Part shown: piece by piece, positions 55,514-64,000 of the stretch
Position numbering within the stretch: the first letter of the stretch is position 1
Layout: every line of letters begins with the position of its first letter
Source of the DNA: Jonesiaceae bacterium BS-20
GTDB taxonomy: Bacteria > Actinomycetota > Actinomycetes > Actinomycetales > Cellulomonadaceae
Length of the DNA stretch: 64,000 bases
Assembly: GCA_039995105.1 (NCBI GenBank)
Contig: CP146203.1
Coordinates: forward strand, 2,480,001-2,544,000
Direction: 5' to 3'
Notes under the pieces: model-generated
Seen by the model: the letters and a program-made list of their open reading frames with translations, nothing else
Told to the model about the DNA's origin: nothing
Database searches by the model: none
Position numbers and translations under genes: made by a program

Positions 55514-56245
55514 TTAAAAGACCAACCGCCCGGCTACGTACACCAAGACACCAAGTGCCAGAATCGGGAGCACAATCATGCTCGCCGCCGACCTACGGTT
55601 GGTCAGCTCGGGCAAGCGGTGAACCAGCGCGTGCAACGCGCTAATGACCAGTCCGGCAAGCGCTCCCTGCAATAGCCCAGTCAGTAGCGTGGTTGCACCT
55701 AGGAAGTGGGCCGTAACCACACCGGCCGCGGTTCCAAGCGCAAAGGTTGCCGCTACTACGAGCCAACGCGGTCCCTTGAGGGCTCCCGCCGCACTGGCCG
55801 CTGCCAGCGCCGCCGCACTGATCATGACAACCGCTAGGCCGTGCTCAATCCGAAACGCGGCCAACCAGCCGGCGCCACAAATCGTGACAACAATCCCGGT
55901 CACCGTCCCAAACAGGGAGTCAATCAGGTTGGTCCGCGGAACCGGACGCAGCATCTCATTGATGAACGCCAGAAACACACCAAACGCGAGGACTACTGGT
56001 AAAAACCGCAGCCAAGGCTCATTTTGGGTAAGCGCCACGCATGCGAGCGCACCAACCGCGGTCAAACTAACCACAAGGGTTGAACCGCCCCTCGACGGCA
56101 ATTGCATGAGGCTGGACCAGCCGACCGCAAAGATGACGGCTAGGACCCCTAGAACTGCAACAAGTGGGACTTCGCCGATTGCGGCGCCAATCGCAACAGC
56201 AGCCGAGGCGGCCGCGGTCAATACGGCACGGGTTGTTAGGTTCAC
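55514..56245 (-). CDS. Multi-pass membrane protein of unknown function
   Basis: 243 residues with seven or eight hydrophobic helices, Ala/Val-rich, and no motif I recognise. It lies between dsrE and glnR on the opposite strand. The position is conserved in actinobacteria, so it may be a conserved membrane protein. Confidence 0.7.
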   Translation of the reverse strand: MNLTTRAVLTAAASAAVAIGAAIGEVPLVAVLGVLAVIFAVGWSSLMQLPSRGGSTLVVSLTAVGALACVALTQNEPWLRFLPVVLAFGVFLAFINEMLRPVPRTNLIDSLFGTVTGIVVTICGAGWLAAFRIEHGLAVVMISAAALAAASAAGALKGPRWLVVAATFALGTAAGVVTAHFLGATTLLTGLLQGALAGLVISALHALVHRLPELTNRRSAASMIVLPILALGVLVYVAGRLVF

Positions 56246-56356
56246 GCTTCCTAGTGTCCCAGATTCTGCGCGCGCACCGGTAATACGCGCGGACCGACGC
56301 GATTTGCCCGCGCGGACCTGTACCGTTAGGGGTGAGAAAACACGGAAGGGTCCCTT

Positions 56357-57097
56357 ATGACAGAACTCCTGCTGTTGTCGCCTTCAGCGATTAGCGCGGC
56401 TGAAGTCCTGCCTGCTCTCCAATGGTTAGGGCACCACGTTTTGGTGCGCCCAATGGCAACGTTCTCGGTTACGCATTTGGGTCCGGCTCAGATAATTCTT
56501 CTCGATGCCCGGCAAGACTTGGCTCTTGCCCGCAAGACCGGTCAGTTGTTACGTACGGCGCAAGCCCCGGTCGCCCTGATCTTTGTCTTGACTGAGGGCG
56601 GTCTGCTTGCGGTGAGTCCGGACTGGGGCGGCGATGATTTCTTACTGACGGGCGCTAGTCCCGCAGAGGTCGAGGCTCGGTTGCGGCTGGCCCGCACACA
56701 CGGCACCAATGAGTCAGCTGCCGATGCACCCGAGGAACTTGCCACCGGCGAGTTGTTTATTAATGCTTCGAGTTACACCGCCCGACTCCGCGGTGCTCCC
56801 CTGGACCTGACCTATAAGGAATTTGAGCTACTCAAGTACCTCATGGCCCACCCGGGCCGCGTTTTTACGCGGACCCAGCTCTTGCAGGAGGTGTGGGGTT
56901 ATGACTATTACGGCGGCACTCGGACCGTGGACGTGCACGTTCGCCGCCTTCGCGCCAAGTTGGGCGTCGAGTATGAACAGATCATTGGGACCGTTCGCAA
57001 CGTGGGATACCGTTTTGATCCACCCGGCGAGAAACGCGCTCTGGACACTTCTATCCAACCCGTTGAGGTCTCCGAAGAGGATCGGATTCCGGGATAG
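56357..57097 (+). CDS. glnR: GlnR, OmpR-type orphan nitrogen regulator
   Basis: 246 residues. The receiver has LSPSAISAAEVLPALQWLGHHV, an aspartate in IILLDARQDL and WGGDDFLL, an atypical acidic pocket, with a winged-helix DNA-binding domain from about 150 (LTYKEFELLKYLMAHPGRVFTR and VDVHVRRLRAKLG). These features, and the absence of a partner kinase, match actinobacterial GlnR, which controls nitrogen assimilation genes such as glnA and amtB. GGAAGGG precedes the ATG. A MshD gene, often next to glnR, is not seen here. Confidence 0.9.
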   Translation: MTELLLLSPSAISAAEVLPALQWLGHHVLVRPMATFSVTHLGPAQIILLDARQDLALARKTGQLLRTAQAPVALIFVLTEGGLLAVSPDWGGDDFLLTGASPAEVEARLRLARTHGTNESAADAPEELATGELFINASSYTARLRGAPLDLTYKEFELLKYLMAHPGRVFTRTQLLQEVWGYDYYGGTRTVDVHVRRLRAKLGVEYEQIIGTVRNVGYRFDPPGEKRALDTSIQPVEVSEEDRIPG

Positions 57098-57106
57098 CAA
57101 GGCTCA

Positions 57107-58060
57107 TTGCCTACACTTGAGCCTGTGAACCACGATTACAGCGAAGTCCTGATTGACGGGCCCTGGCGCCACGAGTTTGTTTCCGCCAACGGCAGCCGTT
57201 TCCACGTTGCCCTTGCCGGACCGCAGGAGCGTACCGCCCCGCTCGTTGTCTTGCTGCACTCGTTTCCGCAATTTTGGTGGGCTTGGCGCCACCAGATTCC
57301 AGCACTTGCCGATGCCGGCTACCGCGTAGCCGCTATTGACATGCGCGGTTCCGGAGCTTCGGATAAGCCGCCACACGGCTATGACATTGCTACCCGCACG
57401 CGCGATGTGGCCGGAGTGATCCGCTCCCTTGGCGCAAAGTCGGCAACTATCATTGGGCACGGTCTTGGTGGTTCGACCGCTTGGGCGATGCCCACGTTGC
57501 AACCGGCGGTTACCCAAGCCGTTGGCGCGTTGAGCGCTCCCCACCCCGCTCGGCTACACACCTCACTCCAGCAGGCGATGACGCGCAAGGCCCGGGCCCA
57601 GATCGCCTACCTGCGTTTGCCCGTTGTTCCGGAACGCATGATCATTAAGGAAGATTTCCTTGAGGGCATCCTCAAAGAGTGGAGCGGAACGGACTGGTCC
57701 CCCGAGGTGCTAGAAACGTATCTGCATGCTTTGCGGATTCCCTTTGCCGCACACAATTCCCTTGAACAGCTACGCTGGTGCACCCGTCCGCTGAATTCAG
57801 CCGTGGGCAGGCGCTACCTATCTGCCGTGCGCTCACCGATCTCAGTTCCTGCGCTGCAGCTTCATGGCTCACGCGATGGCCTGTTCCGAGTCGAACACGC
57901 AACAACAGATTCCTCTGCGTTGTGCCTCAACTTACGTTCCGAGGTCGTTGGTACGGCCGGTCACTTCCTCGCTGAAGAAAAGCCGGAGCTGGTGAACTCG
58001 ATTCTGCTTGACTGGCTTGGCACCCACACCCCCACCACTCCACAACCTCTCGCAGAGTAA
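57107..58060 (+). CDS. Alpha/beta hydrolase, epoxide-hydrolase-like, nucleophile replaced by Gly
   Basis: 317 residues from TTG at 57107; GTG at 57125 is an alternative. Epoxide-hydrolase-like HSFPQFWWAWRHQ oxyanion region, AIDMRGSGASDKP, and late acid and base in HGSRDGLF and GTAGHFLAE. The nucleophile elbow reads IIGHGLGG, with Gly where Asp or Ser is expected. The codon is GGT, one base from GAT or AGT. It is followed by nth on the opposite strand, as EphE-like genes often are. It may be inactive or use another residue. Confidence 0.82.
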   Translation: MPTLEPVNHDYSEVLIDGPWRHEFVSANGSRFHVALAGPQERTAPLVVLLHSFPQFWWAWRHQIPALADAGYRVAAIDMRGSGASDKPPHGYDIATRTRDVAGVIRSLGAKSATIIGHGLGGSTAWAMPTLQPAVTQAVGALSAPHPARLHTSLQQAMTRKARAQIAYLRLPVVPERMIIKEDFLEGILKEWSGTDWSPEVLETYLHALRIPFAAHNSLEQLRWCTRPLNSAVGRRYLSAVRSPISVPALQLHGSRDGLFRVEHATTDSSALCLNLRSEVVGTAGHFLAEEKPELVNSILLDWLGTHTPTTPQPLAE

Positions 58061-58070
58061 GTCCACAGGG

Positions 58071-58769
58071 TTAGAGTTTAAGCAGCTTGGCGGCCTTATC
58101 CGGGTCGGTTTCGCCGTCTCCGTAGGACGGGCACCAGTTCGCTATGGGGCAGGCGCCACATGCGGGGCGGCGTGCAAAGCAAACCCGGCGTCCATGAAAG
58201 ATGATGCGGTGCGAAAGCAACGTCCAGTCTTTCTTGGGGAATAGGTCTCCGACCGCGACTTCTACCTTGACCGGGTCGGTTTCGCTTGTCCATTGCCAAC
58301 GTCGAACTAACCTACCCACGTGGGTGTCGACGGTAATGCCGGGAACTCCAAAGGCATCGCCAAGCACTACGTTTGCGGTCTTGCGCCCCACGCCCGGCAA
58401 TTTAACCAGCTCGGCTTGTGTATTTGGCACTTCTCCACCGTGGTTGGTTACCAACTCCTGACCGATTCCCTGCAGGGCCCGCGCCTTAGGTCTGAAGAAT
58501 CCGGTGGGCCGGATGATCTCTTCCAATTCATCGATGCTTGCCTCGGCATAGCCTTGGGCATCGGGAAAACGCGAAAACAGGTGGGGAGTGATAAGGTTGA
58601 CGCTCTTGTCCGTGCTCTGCGCGGACAACACCGTTGCTACCAACAATTCAAGCGGAGTAGTGAAATCCAGTTCGCAATGAGCATCCGGGTGTAGTTCACC
58701 TAATTCTCGGTAAATCTTGCGAGCCCGGCGCACCAGCGCCGTACGGCTGGACTGATCTTGGACTGCCAT
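58071..58769 (-). CDS. nth: Endonuclease III
   Basis: 232 residues. HhH region with [13 protein letters not shown] (catalytic Lys in the GRKT stretch), catalytic Asp in VDTHVGRL, and the C-terminal 4Fe-4S cluster C-x6-C-x2-C-x5-C near residues 190-210. It removes oxidised pyrimidines in base excision repair. AAAGGAGG precedes the ATG. The divergent gene is crp. Confidence 0.96.
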   Translation of the reverse strand: MAVQDQSSRTALVRRARKIYRELGELHPDAHCELDFTTPLELLVATVLSAQSTDKSVNLITPHLFSRFPDAQGYAEASIDELEEIIRPTGFFRPKARALQGIGQELVTNHGGEVPNTQAELVKLPGVGRKTANVVLGDAFGVPGITVDTHVGRLVRRWQWTSETDPVKVEVAVGDLFPKKDWTLLSHRIIFHGRRVCFARRPACGACPIANWCPSYGDGETDPDKAAKLLKL

Positions 58770-59050
58770 GGTTCCTCCTTTGACCGGTCAACGGTGCGCA
58801 TCTAGGATAGCCATACTGAGGGGCACAGTCCCTCAAGAGGGACTTAAGTTAAGAATTTTCCGGTCATTCGAGCCTGTTAATGCCAAAGTTACGGAAAACA
58901 CACCGCAGGTTTGCTACATTAAAGACTGACTGTTTGAGTACTCGCCTGCCATAGGCACTGTTCAAACACTTATAGACCGGTACCGTGAAATTGCACACAT
59001 TGTGCACGCCAACTGAGAAATACCGATTTCTCTTGCAAAGGAAGTGTCAC
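58770..59050. other. Divergent promoter region of nth and crp
   Basis: 281 bp with no gene. I looked for a GlxR/Crp box (TGTGA-N6-TCACA) and found no good match; the best partial is GTGAAATTGCACA near 58985. Confidence 0.4.
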
Positions 59051-59731
59051 GTGGACAACGAGAACGTAGTGCTCGCCGCCCCACTCTTCGCAACGATGGA
59101 TGAGAGCGAACAGCGCGCACTCCTTTCATCGATGACCAAGGTGGAACTAAACCGTGGTGAAGTACTTTTCGATGAGGGTGAAAACGGCGAGAGCCTTTAC
59201 ATCATTGAAGAAGGAAAAATTAAGCTGGGCTCGAGCTCGGGCGATGGCCGGGAGAACCTCCTAGCTATTCTTGGCCCTGGTGAGATGTTCGGTGAACTCT
59301 CACTGTTCGATCCAGGCCCACGCTCCCTTGGAGCAAGCGCCGTGTCAGACTCTGTTCTGTACGAGCTTGAGCACTCCGCACTGGTAGCTGCAATCGAAGA
59401 GAACCCCGGTGTTGCTAAGCACCTGCTGACCGCGCTTGCCCGCCGCCTGCGCCGCACCAACGAGGCACTTGCTGACCTCGTATTCTCTGACGTTCCAGGC
59501 CGTGTTGCCAAGGCCCTGCTGGATCTTTCCAAGCGCTTTGGCGAGCGGGTCGATGAGGGCGTGCGCGTTGCTCACGACCTTACCCAGGAAGAACTCGCTC
59601 AGTTGGTAGGTGCTTCACGTGAAACCGTGAACAAGGCACTTGCTGATTTCGCTGGCCGTGGTTGGGTACGTCGTGAGGGTCGCGCAGTTGTTCTGCTTGA
59701 CATCGACCGGTTGGCCCGTCGCGCCCGCTAG
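59051..59731 (+). CDS. crp: Crp/Fnr-family regulator (GlxR/Crp)
   Basis: 226 residues from GTG at 59051, with AAAGGAAG upstream; the frame extends further but has no RBS. Cyclic-nucleotide-binding domain with FGELSLFDPGPRSLGA, and a C-terminal winged HTH (TQEELAQLVGASRETVNKALADFAGRG). It matches the single Crp/GlxR of actinobacteria, a global regulator. A strong terminator follows. Confidence 0.95.
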   Translation: MDNENVVLAAPLFATMDESEQRALLSSMTKVELNRGEVLFDEGENGESLYIIEEGKIKLGSSSGDGRENLLAILGPGEMFGELSLFDPGPRSLGASAVSDSVLYELEHSALVAAIEENPGVAKHLLTALARRLRRTNEALADLVFSDVPGRVAKALLDLSKRFGERVDEGVRVAHDLTQEELAQLVGASRETVNKALADFAGRGWVRREGRAVVLLDIDRLARRAR

Positions 59732-59760
59732 GGTGTAACAACTCTTTGGTTTAACAAGTC

Positions 59761-59797
59761 TGGCTCCCATTCGTCGAATGGGAGCCAGGCTTTTTGT
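59761..59797 (+). terminator. Terminator after crp
   Basis: TGGCTCCCAT (59761-59770) pairs with ATGGGAGCCA (59778-59787), followed by GGCTTTTTG. Confidence 0.9.
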
Positions 59798-59860
59798 TTG
59801 GGTACTAAATGTTCAAGCTAGTTTGATCAGGTGTTGCCAATGAGACGGATACTGCCGGGC

Positions 59861-60337
59861 TTAGCCCGCTTCGACCTCAACCACGATCTCAACTTCAACC
59901 GGGGCATCGAGAGGTAGCACCGCAACTCCAACAGCGCTGCGAGCGTGGATACCGGCGTCACCAAAGATCTCAACCAACACGTTGCTCGCACCGTTTATCA
60001 CGGCGGGTTGCGCAGTGAAGTCCGGGTCGCTTGCAACGAAGCCAACGACCTTCAGGACACGGGTGATTTTGTCGACCCCGCCCACGAGCGCGCCAACGGC
60101 GGCGAGGGCGTTCAGAGCTGACACCCGAGCCAGCTCGGCCCCTTGTTCAACCGTGACGCTGGTAGGCGCTGAACCCAATTTTCCGGATGCTGCGAGTTTG
60201 CCATCAATAAAAGGCAGTTGCCCCGAAGTCCACACCTGGTTCCCGGTGCGTACGGCCGGCACATAACTAGCCACGGGGGCGGCGACAGCTGGCAATGTGA
60301 TGCCTAGTTCTGCCAACCGGGATGTGACGTTCCCCAT
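59861..60337 (-). CDS. ridA: RidA-family enamine/imine deaminase
   Basis: 158 residues. YjgF/RidA trimeric fold with SGQLPFIDGK, VVGFVASDPDF and the C-terminal ARSAVGVAVLPLDAPVEVEI strand. A conserved arginine lies in the ARSAVG position. It removes reactive enamines or is a related RidA subgroup. It overlaps the DUF4177 gene by one base (TGATG). Confidence 0.88.
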   Translation of the reverse strand: MGNVTSRLAELGITLPAVAAPVASYVPAVRTGNQVWTSGQLPFIDGKLAASGKLGSAPTSVTVEQGAELARVSALNALAAVGALVGGVDKITRVLKVVGFVASDPDFTAQPAVINGASNVLVEIFGDAGIHARSAVGVAVLPLDAPVEVEIVVEVEAG

Positions 60338-60501
60338 CAGTTCGATTCCAACGGGCGCTTCATGTAAGCAACGAGCCCGTTGCCGTCCGGTCCGGTAACT
60401 ACCTGCACGAGTTCATAACCTTCCGAACCCCAGTTATCCAGAATCTGCTTGGTCGCGTGAATAATCAGCGGCACTGTTACGTATTCCCACTTTTGAGCCA
60501 T
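60337..60501 (-). CDS. DUF4177-family small protein, 54 residues
   Basis: ATG at 60501, TGA at 60337-60339. It reads MAQKWEYVTVPL, then WGSEGYELVQVV and YMKRP, the DUF4177 pattern (WEY start, GWELV-like middle). It lies directly before ridA, as in many actinobacteria. Its role is unknown. Confidence 0.85.
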   Translation of the reverse strand: MAQKWEYVTVPLIIHATKQILDNWGSEGYELVQVVTGPDGNGLVAYMKRPLESN

Positions 60502-60665
60502 AGCACAACCCTAGTACCCGCACCGCATTTTTCCCATCGCTTCCCGTCCCTCATGCGGAGAGATTGCGCACAGCCCACTATCACCTGTTTCTCAGTTACC
60601 AAATCCGCACAAAAACCCTTGATATTCAACGCCTTCAACCTCGGGATTACCGTATGGTAGTAACC

Positions 60666-63023
60666 ATGTCGAATTCTGTCCCCGACTCGGTCAACTCCAT
60701 GCCAGGCTCCAATTCACAGCAACCAGAAATCGTTGCGCTGAACCGTTCCCGGCACACACTCAACCCATTTCAACTGGTTGGGCTCGTCGCTGTCTTCCTC
60801 CTGCTCAGTATCTTGGGTGGTGTACTGACCGCAGGTCTAGTGGTTCCACTAGCCGCGGGCGCATCCGTAGGAACAAAGACGGTGACGGACACCTTCTACG
60901 AGTTGCCGACCATCTTGGACATCGATCAGCCGTCACAGTCCTCAAAGATCTACGCAAGCGACGGCAAGACGCTGTTGGCAAGCTACTACGCGGAGAACCG
61001 TTTGGTCGTTCCCCTCGAAGACATCTCCCCACACATGCAAAATGCTGTGGTTGCAACGGAGGACCAGCGCTTCTGGTCCCACGGCGGCGTTGACATTCGC
61101 GGAACGGCCCGCGCACTTGTCACCAACGTAGTAACGGACGATTCCTCCGGCCAGGGTGGGTCAACACTGACCCAGCAGTACGTCAAGAACGTTTTGATCA
61201 ACAAGGCAACGCGCGAGAATGACATCGCTGCGATCAATGCGGCCCGTGAGGGCACCATGTCCCGTAAGGCACGGGAAGCCAAACTTGCCATCAACGTTGA
61301 GAAGTCCATGACCAAGGAAGAAATTCTCAATAACTACCTGAACATCGCTCCCTTTGGTTCCAAGGTGTATGGCGTGGAGACAGCCGCCAACTACTACTTT
61401 GGCAAGAGCGCCAAGGACCTGTCGATCGTTGAAGCCGCTACGATCGCCGGCATTACCCAGCGCCCTTCCCTGTATGACCCTTCGTTGAACCCAGAGAAGA
61501 ACGAGACCCGTCGCAACATCGTGCTGGGGCTCATGTACCAGCAGGGCTACATCACCAAGGCTGAGTATGACGAGGCCATTGCGACCAAGGTTGAGGACAC
61601 CCTCAACCTGCAAAAACTCACCAACGGTTGTGAAGGTGCGGGCCGCAACGGGTTCTTCTGTGACTACGTCACCAAGGTGATTATGTCTGACCCAGTCTTT
61701 GGTGAGACCGAGGAAGATCGCCTGTCCCTCCTGTACCGCGGTGGACTCGAGATTGTTACCACCTTGGATCTGAACCAGCAGAAGATCGCTTATGACACCC
61801 TGCGCGCAGACGTTCCGGTTGATAACAAGTACGGCATTGCCTCCGCGCTCAGCGCGATCGAACCGGGAACCGGCCAAATCAAGGTCATGACGCAGAACCG
61901 TGATTACCAAGCCGGTGCAATAGACAAAAAGGACTTGACCCGTACCGCGGTGAACTACAACACGGGTAACTCCATGGGTGGATCAAACGGATTCCAGCCG
62001 GGTTCTACGTTCAAAGTCTTTGTGCTGGCCGAGTGGCTGAAGAAGGGGCACACCCTCAATGAAACCGTCGACGCCACCAAGCGAACCTGGCGACAGAACT
62101 CATTTAACTCAAGTTGCGCAAGTTTTTCACGCAATTCAACTTACGCTCCTGGTAACTCCGACGGTTTAGGTACCGGACGCCGCTCAGCTCTGCAGGCCAC
62201 CGCTACCTCCATTAACACCGCATACGTAGCGATGCTGTCCGAGTTGGATCTGTGCAATGTAGCTGACACCGCCCTTGCGGTGGGCTTTAAGCCTTCAGTC
62301 ACAGTTACCGATCCTGACGTCGTCATACGTAATGGCATCAAGATCATCCCTTCCATGGTGCTCGGCTCCCAAGAAACAGCTCCGTTGGATATGGCCAACG
62401 CCTACGCCACCTTTGCCGCCGGCGGCGTGCACTGCAACCCAATCGCGATCACCAAGGTAACTAGCCGCGAAGGTGAGGAACTGCCGGTTCCGCAAGCCAA
62501 CTGCCAGCAGGTCATTGATACCCCTACGGCAAATGCCGTCACCTACGCGCTGACCAAGGTCGTTTCTGGATCTGGTGGAGCACCAAACGCGCGCCTTGCC
62601 GGTGGCCGCCCCGCGGCAGGTAAGACCGGAACCACGAACGATAACATCGCTGCTTGGTTTGTTGGTTACACTCCTCAGTTGTCAACCGCGATCTGGATGG
62701 GTAACCCAGAAGGCAACAAAACTAAAATGGTCAATGTGACCATCAACGGTAAGTACTACCGCCGTGTTTACGGTTCCTCGGTTGCCGCCCCCATGTGGAA
62801 GAAATTCATGGATGGCGCACTGAAGGACGAGCCTAAAACCGGGTTCCCCAAGATCAGCTCCGACAAATTGGGCCGCGTAGAGGTGCCTAAGCCTGATCCT
62901 GCCAAGGAAGACGACAAGAAGTCCTCCAGCAACAGCAAGGATAAGAAGTCCTCTAGCAAGGACAAGAAGTCAGAGTCTAAGTCAGACAAGAAGCCTGCTA
63001 AAGACGACAAGAAGGACGACTAG
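60666..63023 (+). CDS. ponA: Class A penicillin-binding protein (PonA-like)
   Basis: 785 residues from the ATG at 60666; a further ATG is at 60654. One N-terminal transmembrane helix (about 33-57), GT51 transglycosylase with EDQRFWSHGGVD and GGSTLTQQYVKN, then transpeptidase with the nucleophile serine in GSTFK, SIN, and KTGTT. The Lys/Ser/Asp-rich tail is low complexity. It makes peptidoglycan glycan strands and cross-links them outside the membrane. A metallophosphoesterase follows directly. Confidence 0.96.
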   Translation: MSNSVPDSVNSMPGSNSQQPEIVALNRSRHTLNPFQLVGLVAVFLLLSILGGVLTAGLVVPLAAGASVGTKTVTDTFYELPTILDIDQPSQSSKIYASDGKTLLASYYAENRLVVPLEDISPHMQNAVVATEDQRFWSHGGVDIRGTARALVTNVVTDDSSGQGGSTLTQQYVKNVLINKATRENDIAAINAAREGTMSRKAREAKLAINVEKSMTKEEILNNYLNIAPFGSKVYGVETAANYYFGKSAKDLSIVEAATIAGITQRPSLYDPSLNPEKNETRRNIVLGLMYQQGYITKAEYDEAIATKVEDTLNLQKLTNGCEGAGRNGFFCDYVTKVIMSDPVFGETEEDRLSLLYRGGLEIVTTLDLNQQKIAYDTLRADVPVDNKYGIASALSAIEPGTGQIKVMTQNRDYQAGAIDKKDLTRTAVNYNTGNSMGGSNGFQPGSTFKVFVLAEWLKKGHTLNETVDATKRTWRQNSFNSSCASFSRNSTYAPGNSDGLGTGRRSALQATATSINTAYVAMLSELDLCNVADTALAVGFKPSVTVTDPDVVIRNGIKIIPSMVLGSQETAPLDMANAYATFAAGGVHCNPIAITKVTSREGEELPVPQANCQQVIDTPTANAVTYALTKVVSGSGGAPNARLAGGRPAAGKTGTTNDNIAAWFVGYTPQLSTAIWMGNPEGNKTKMVNVTINGKYYRRVYGSSVAAPMWKKFMDGALKDEPKTGFPKISSDKLGRVEVPKPDPAKEDDKKSSSNSKDKKSSSKDKKSESKSDKKPAKDDKKDD

Positions 63024-63965
63024 GTGATCTCACCTCGTGTCCTGACCAAGTTAGTCGCTCTTGGCGCCGTTGCCGGTGCCGGAGCACTGGCTTGGGCCAA
63101 TTATGAAACTCGGTTATACACCCTGCGTCGGTTTGAGGTGCCCGTTTTACCGGCGGGTCAACCCGACTTCAAGATCTTGCATATTTCCGACCTGCATCTA
63201 ACACCAAAGCAGGAAGACAAGATTGCTTGGGTCCGGGGACTTGCCGGGCTTGAGCCTGATTTTGTTATCAATACCGGCGACAACATGGCGCACCTACAGG
63301 TCATGCCAGCGCTCAAACTTGCGTTGGAGCCCCTCACGAGGTTCCCCGGAGCCTTTGTCATGGGTTCAAATGACTACTACTCCCCCAAGGGGAAGAACCC
63401 GGCTCGGTACCTATTACCTGACCCACGAGTTGGAAATGCCCCTCGTGTGATGGATCTGCCTTGGGAAGAGTTACGTGACTTTATGACCGGTCACGGCTGG
63501 TTAGATCTCACCAATGTACGCACGAGCGTCAATGTTAGCGGCCTCCCAATCGAATTCTCGGGTGTTGATGACCCTCACCTGGACCGCGATGACTATCCAG
63601 CGCCGGCACTGGAAGGGATCGCCCCTGACGACCCTCATGTCCTGCGCATTGGGGTCACACACGCACCCTATGTTCGGGTCCTTGATCAGATGCACCAGGA
63701 TAGTCGCGACCTCATCATCGCTGGTCACACTCATGGTGGTCAGCTTTGCATTCCAGGTTATGGCGCGTTGGTTACCAACTGCGACCTTGACCAGTCCCGC
63801 GCCAAGGGCCTCAACGGTTGGCCTGGGGCCCGCCCCGACGCCGGCGGCACAGATTCCACGTGGCTGCACGTTAGCGCCGGCCTAGGGACGTCTCCGTACG
63901 CTCCGGTTCGGTTTGCCTGCCGCCCTGAGGCAACTCTGCTTACCTTGACCGCACGTCAGGACTAA
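63024..63965 (+). CDS. Metallophosphoesterase, PBP-associated
   Basis: 313 residues from GTG at 63024, which starts directly after the PBP stop. An N-terminal hydrophobic helix (about 8-25) suggests membrane anchoring or export. Calcineurin-like motifs: HISDLHLTP, NTGDNM, GSNDYY, VTHAPY and AGHTHGGQ. It likely hydrolyses a cell-envelope phosphoester, related to the YkuE-type. The coupling to ponA is conserved in actinobacteria. Confidence 0.9.
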   Translation: MISPRVLTKLVALGAVAGAGALAWANYETRLYTLRRFEVPVLPAGQPDFKILHISDLHLTPKQEDKIAWVRGLAGLEPDFVINTGDNMAHLQVMPALKLALEPLTRFPGAFVMGSNDYYSPKGKNPARYLLPDPRVGNAPRVMDLPWEELRDFMTGHGWLDLTNVRTSVNVSGLPIEFSGVDDPHLDRDDYPAPALEGIAPDDPHVLRIGVTHAPYVRVLDQMHQDSRDLIIAGHTHGGQLCIPGYGALVTNCDLDQSRAKGLNGWPGARPDAGGTDSTWLHVSAGLGTSPYAPVRFACRPEATLLTLTARQD

Positions 63966-64000
63966 GAAACATCTTTTGTGACCCAGCACCCAAGCCCGGG

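Noticed and set aside
58970-59000. GlxR/Crp box upstream of crp
   Set aside because: GTGAAATTGCACA has the wrong half-site spacing for TGTGA-N6-TCACA.
61161-61910. 249-codon minus-strand frame inside ponA
   Set aside because: Shadow of the transglycosylase/transpeptidase coding frame; no start signal or domain.

Overview
The window looks like chromosomal DNA of a high-GC Gram-positive bacterium (Actinomycetota, probably Micrococcales or a close order). The indicators are an Ig/Fn3 giant protein with Ser/Thr kinase, PP2C and FHA genes; an ECF sigma factor paired with a CU044_5270-type membrane protein; an orphan GlnR next to FABP-like, YgfZ-like and DsrE genes; an nth/crp/RidA/DUF4177/PBP1/metallophosphoesterase block; ClpC; and many GTG/TTG starts. 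The species cannot be named from the sequence. No rRNA, tRNA, CRISPR, insertion sequence or prophage was seen.

Layout. 0.1-10.5 kb (minus): FHA, PP2C phosphatase, FHA, receptor-type Ser/Thr kinase and a 2066-residue membrane-anchored Ig/Fn3 protein, tightly coupled. 10.5-14.4 kb: FadR-type regulator divergent from lutABC (L-lactate oxidation), with a clean GntR-type operator between them. 14.5-18.2 kb: ECF sigma plus membrane partner, a CzrA-like zinc sensor with its CDF exporter, and a nucleoside-kinase-like protein. 18.4-28.4 kb: a low-GC accessory cluster with a lactonase-like amidohydrolase, TctABC transporter, PdxA-like dehydrogenase and GntR on the minus strand, and a TIM-barrel isomerase, DhaK-DhaL fusion kinase, RpiB and TpiA homologues on the plus strand. 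28.5-44.9 kb plus 48-50.3 kb: hexuronate catabolism with two D-mannonate dehydratases (ManD), UxaC, UxaA, an epimerase-fructuronate reductase fusion, an SDR enzyme, an ABC importer, and GntR and LacI regulators. 45.3-47.8 kb: ClpC. 50.6-64 kb: conserved actinobacterial housekeeping genes.

How the genes fit together. In the uronate block the ABC importer could bring in a uronate or related sugar. UxaC makes fructuronate/tagaturonate, the reductase half of the fusion makes mannonate, ManD makes 2-keto-3-deoxygluconate (KDG), and UxaA does the same from altronate. KDG kinase and aldolase are not in the window. In the 18-28 kb cluster the most economical reading (inference) is: lactone to sugar acid (amidohydrolase), acid to tetrulose plus CO2 (PdxA-like oxidative decarboxylation without an acid-sugar kinase), tetrulose to tetrulose phosphate (DhaKL), then isomerisation to erythrose 4-phosphate (TIM-barrel, TpiA-like and RpiB-like enzymes). 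Both arms carry matching ATCCTA/TAGGAT elements near a shared GntR gene. This cluster and the fused epimerase-reductase are the best candidates for undescribed biology here.

Several regulatory sites are unusually readable: a CAAACGTTTG operator pair exactly 110 bp apart between lacI and uxaC, a CATATGAA-N6-TTCATATG palindrome on the start codon of the zinc exporter, two AAAGGT-N3-ACCTTT sites before gntR-manD, and a three-copy family of intergenic hairpins found only around the uronate genes.
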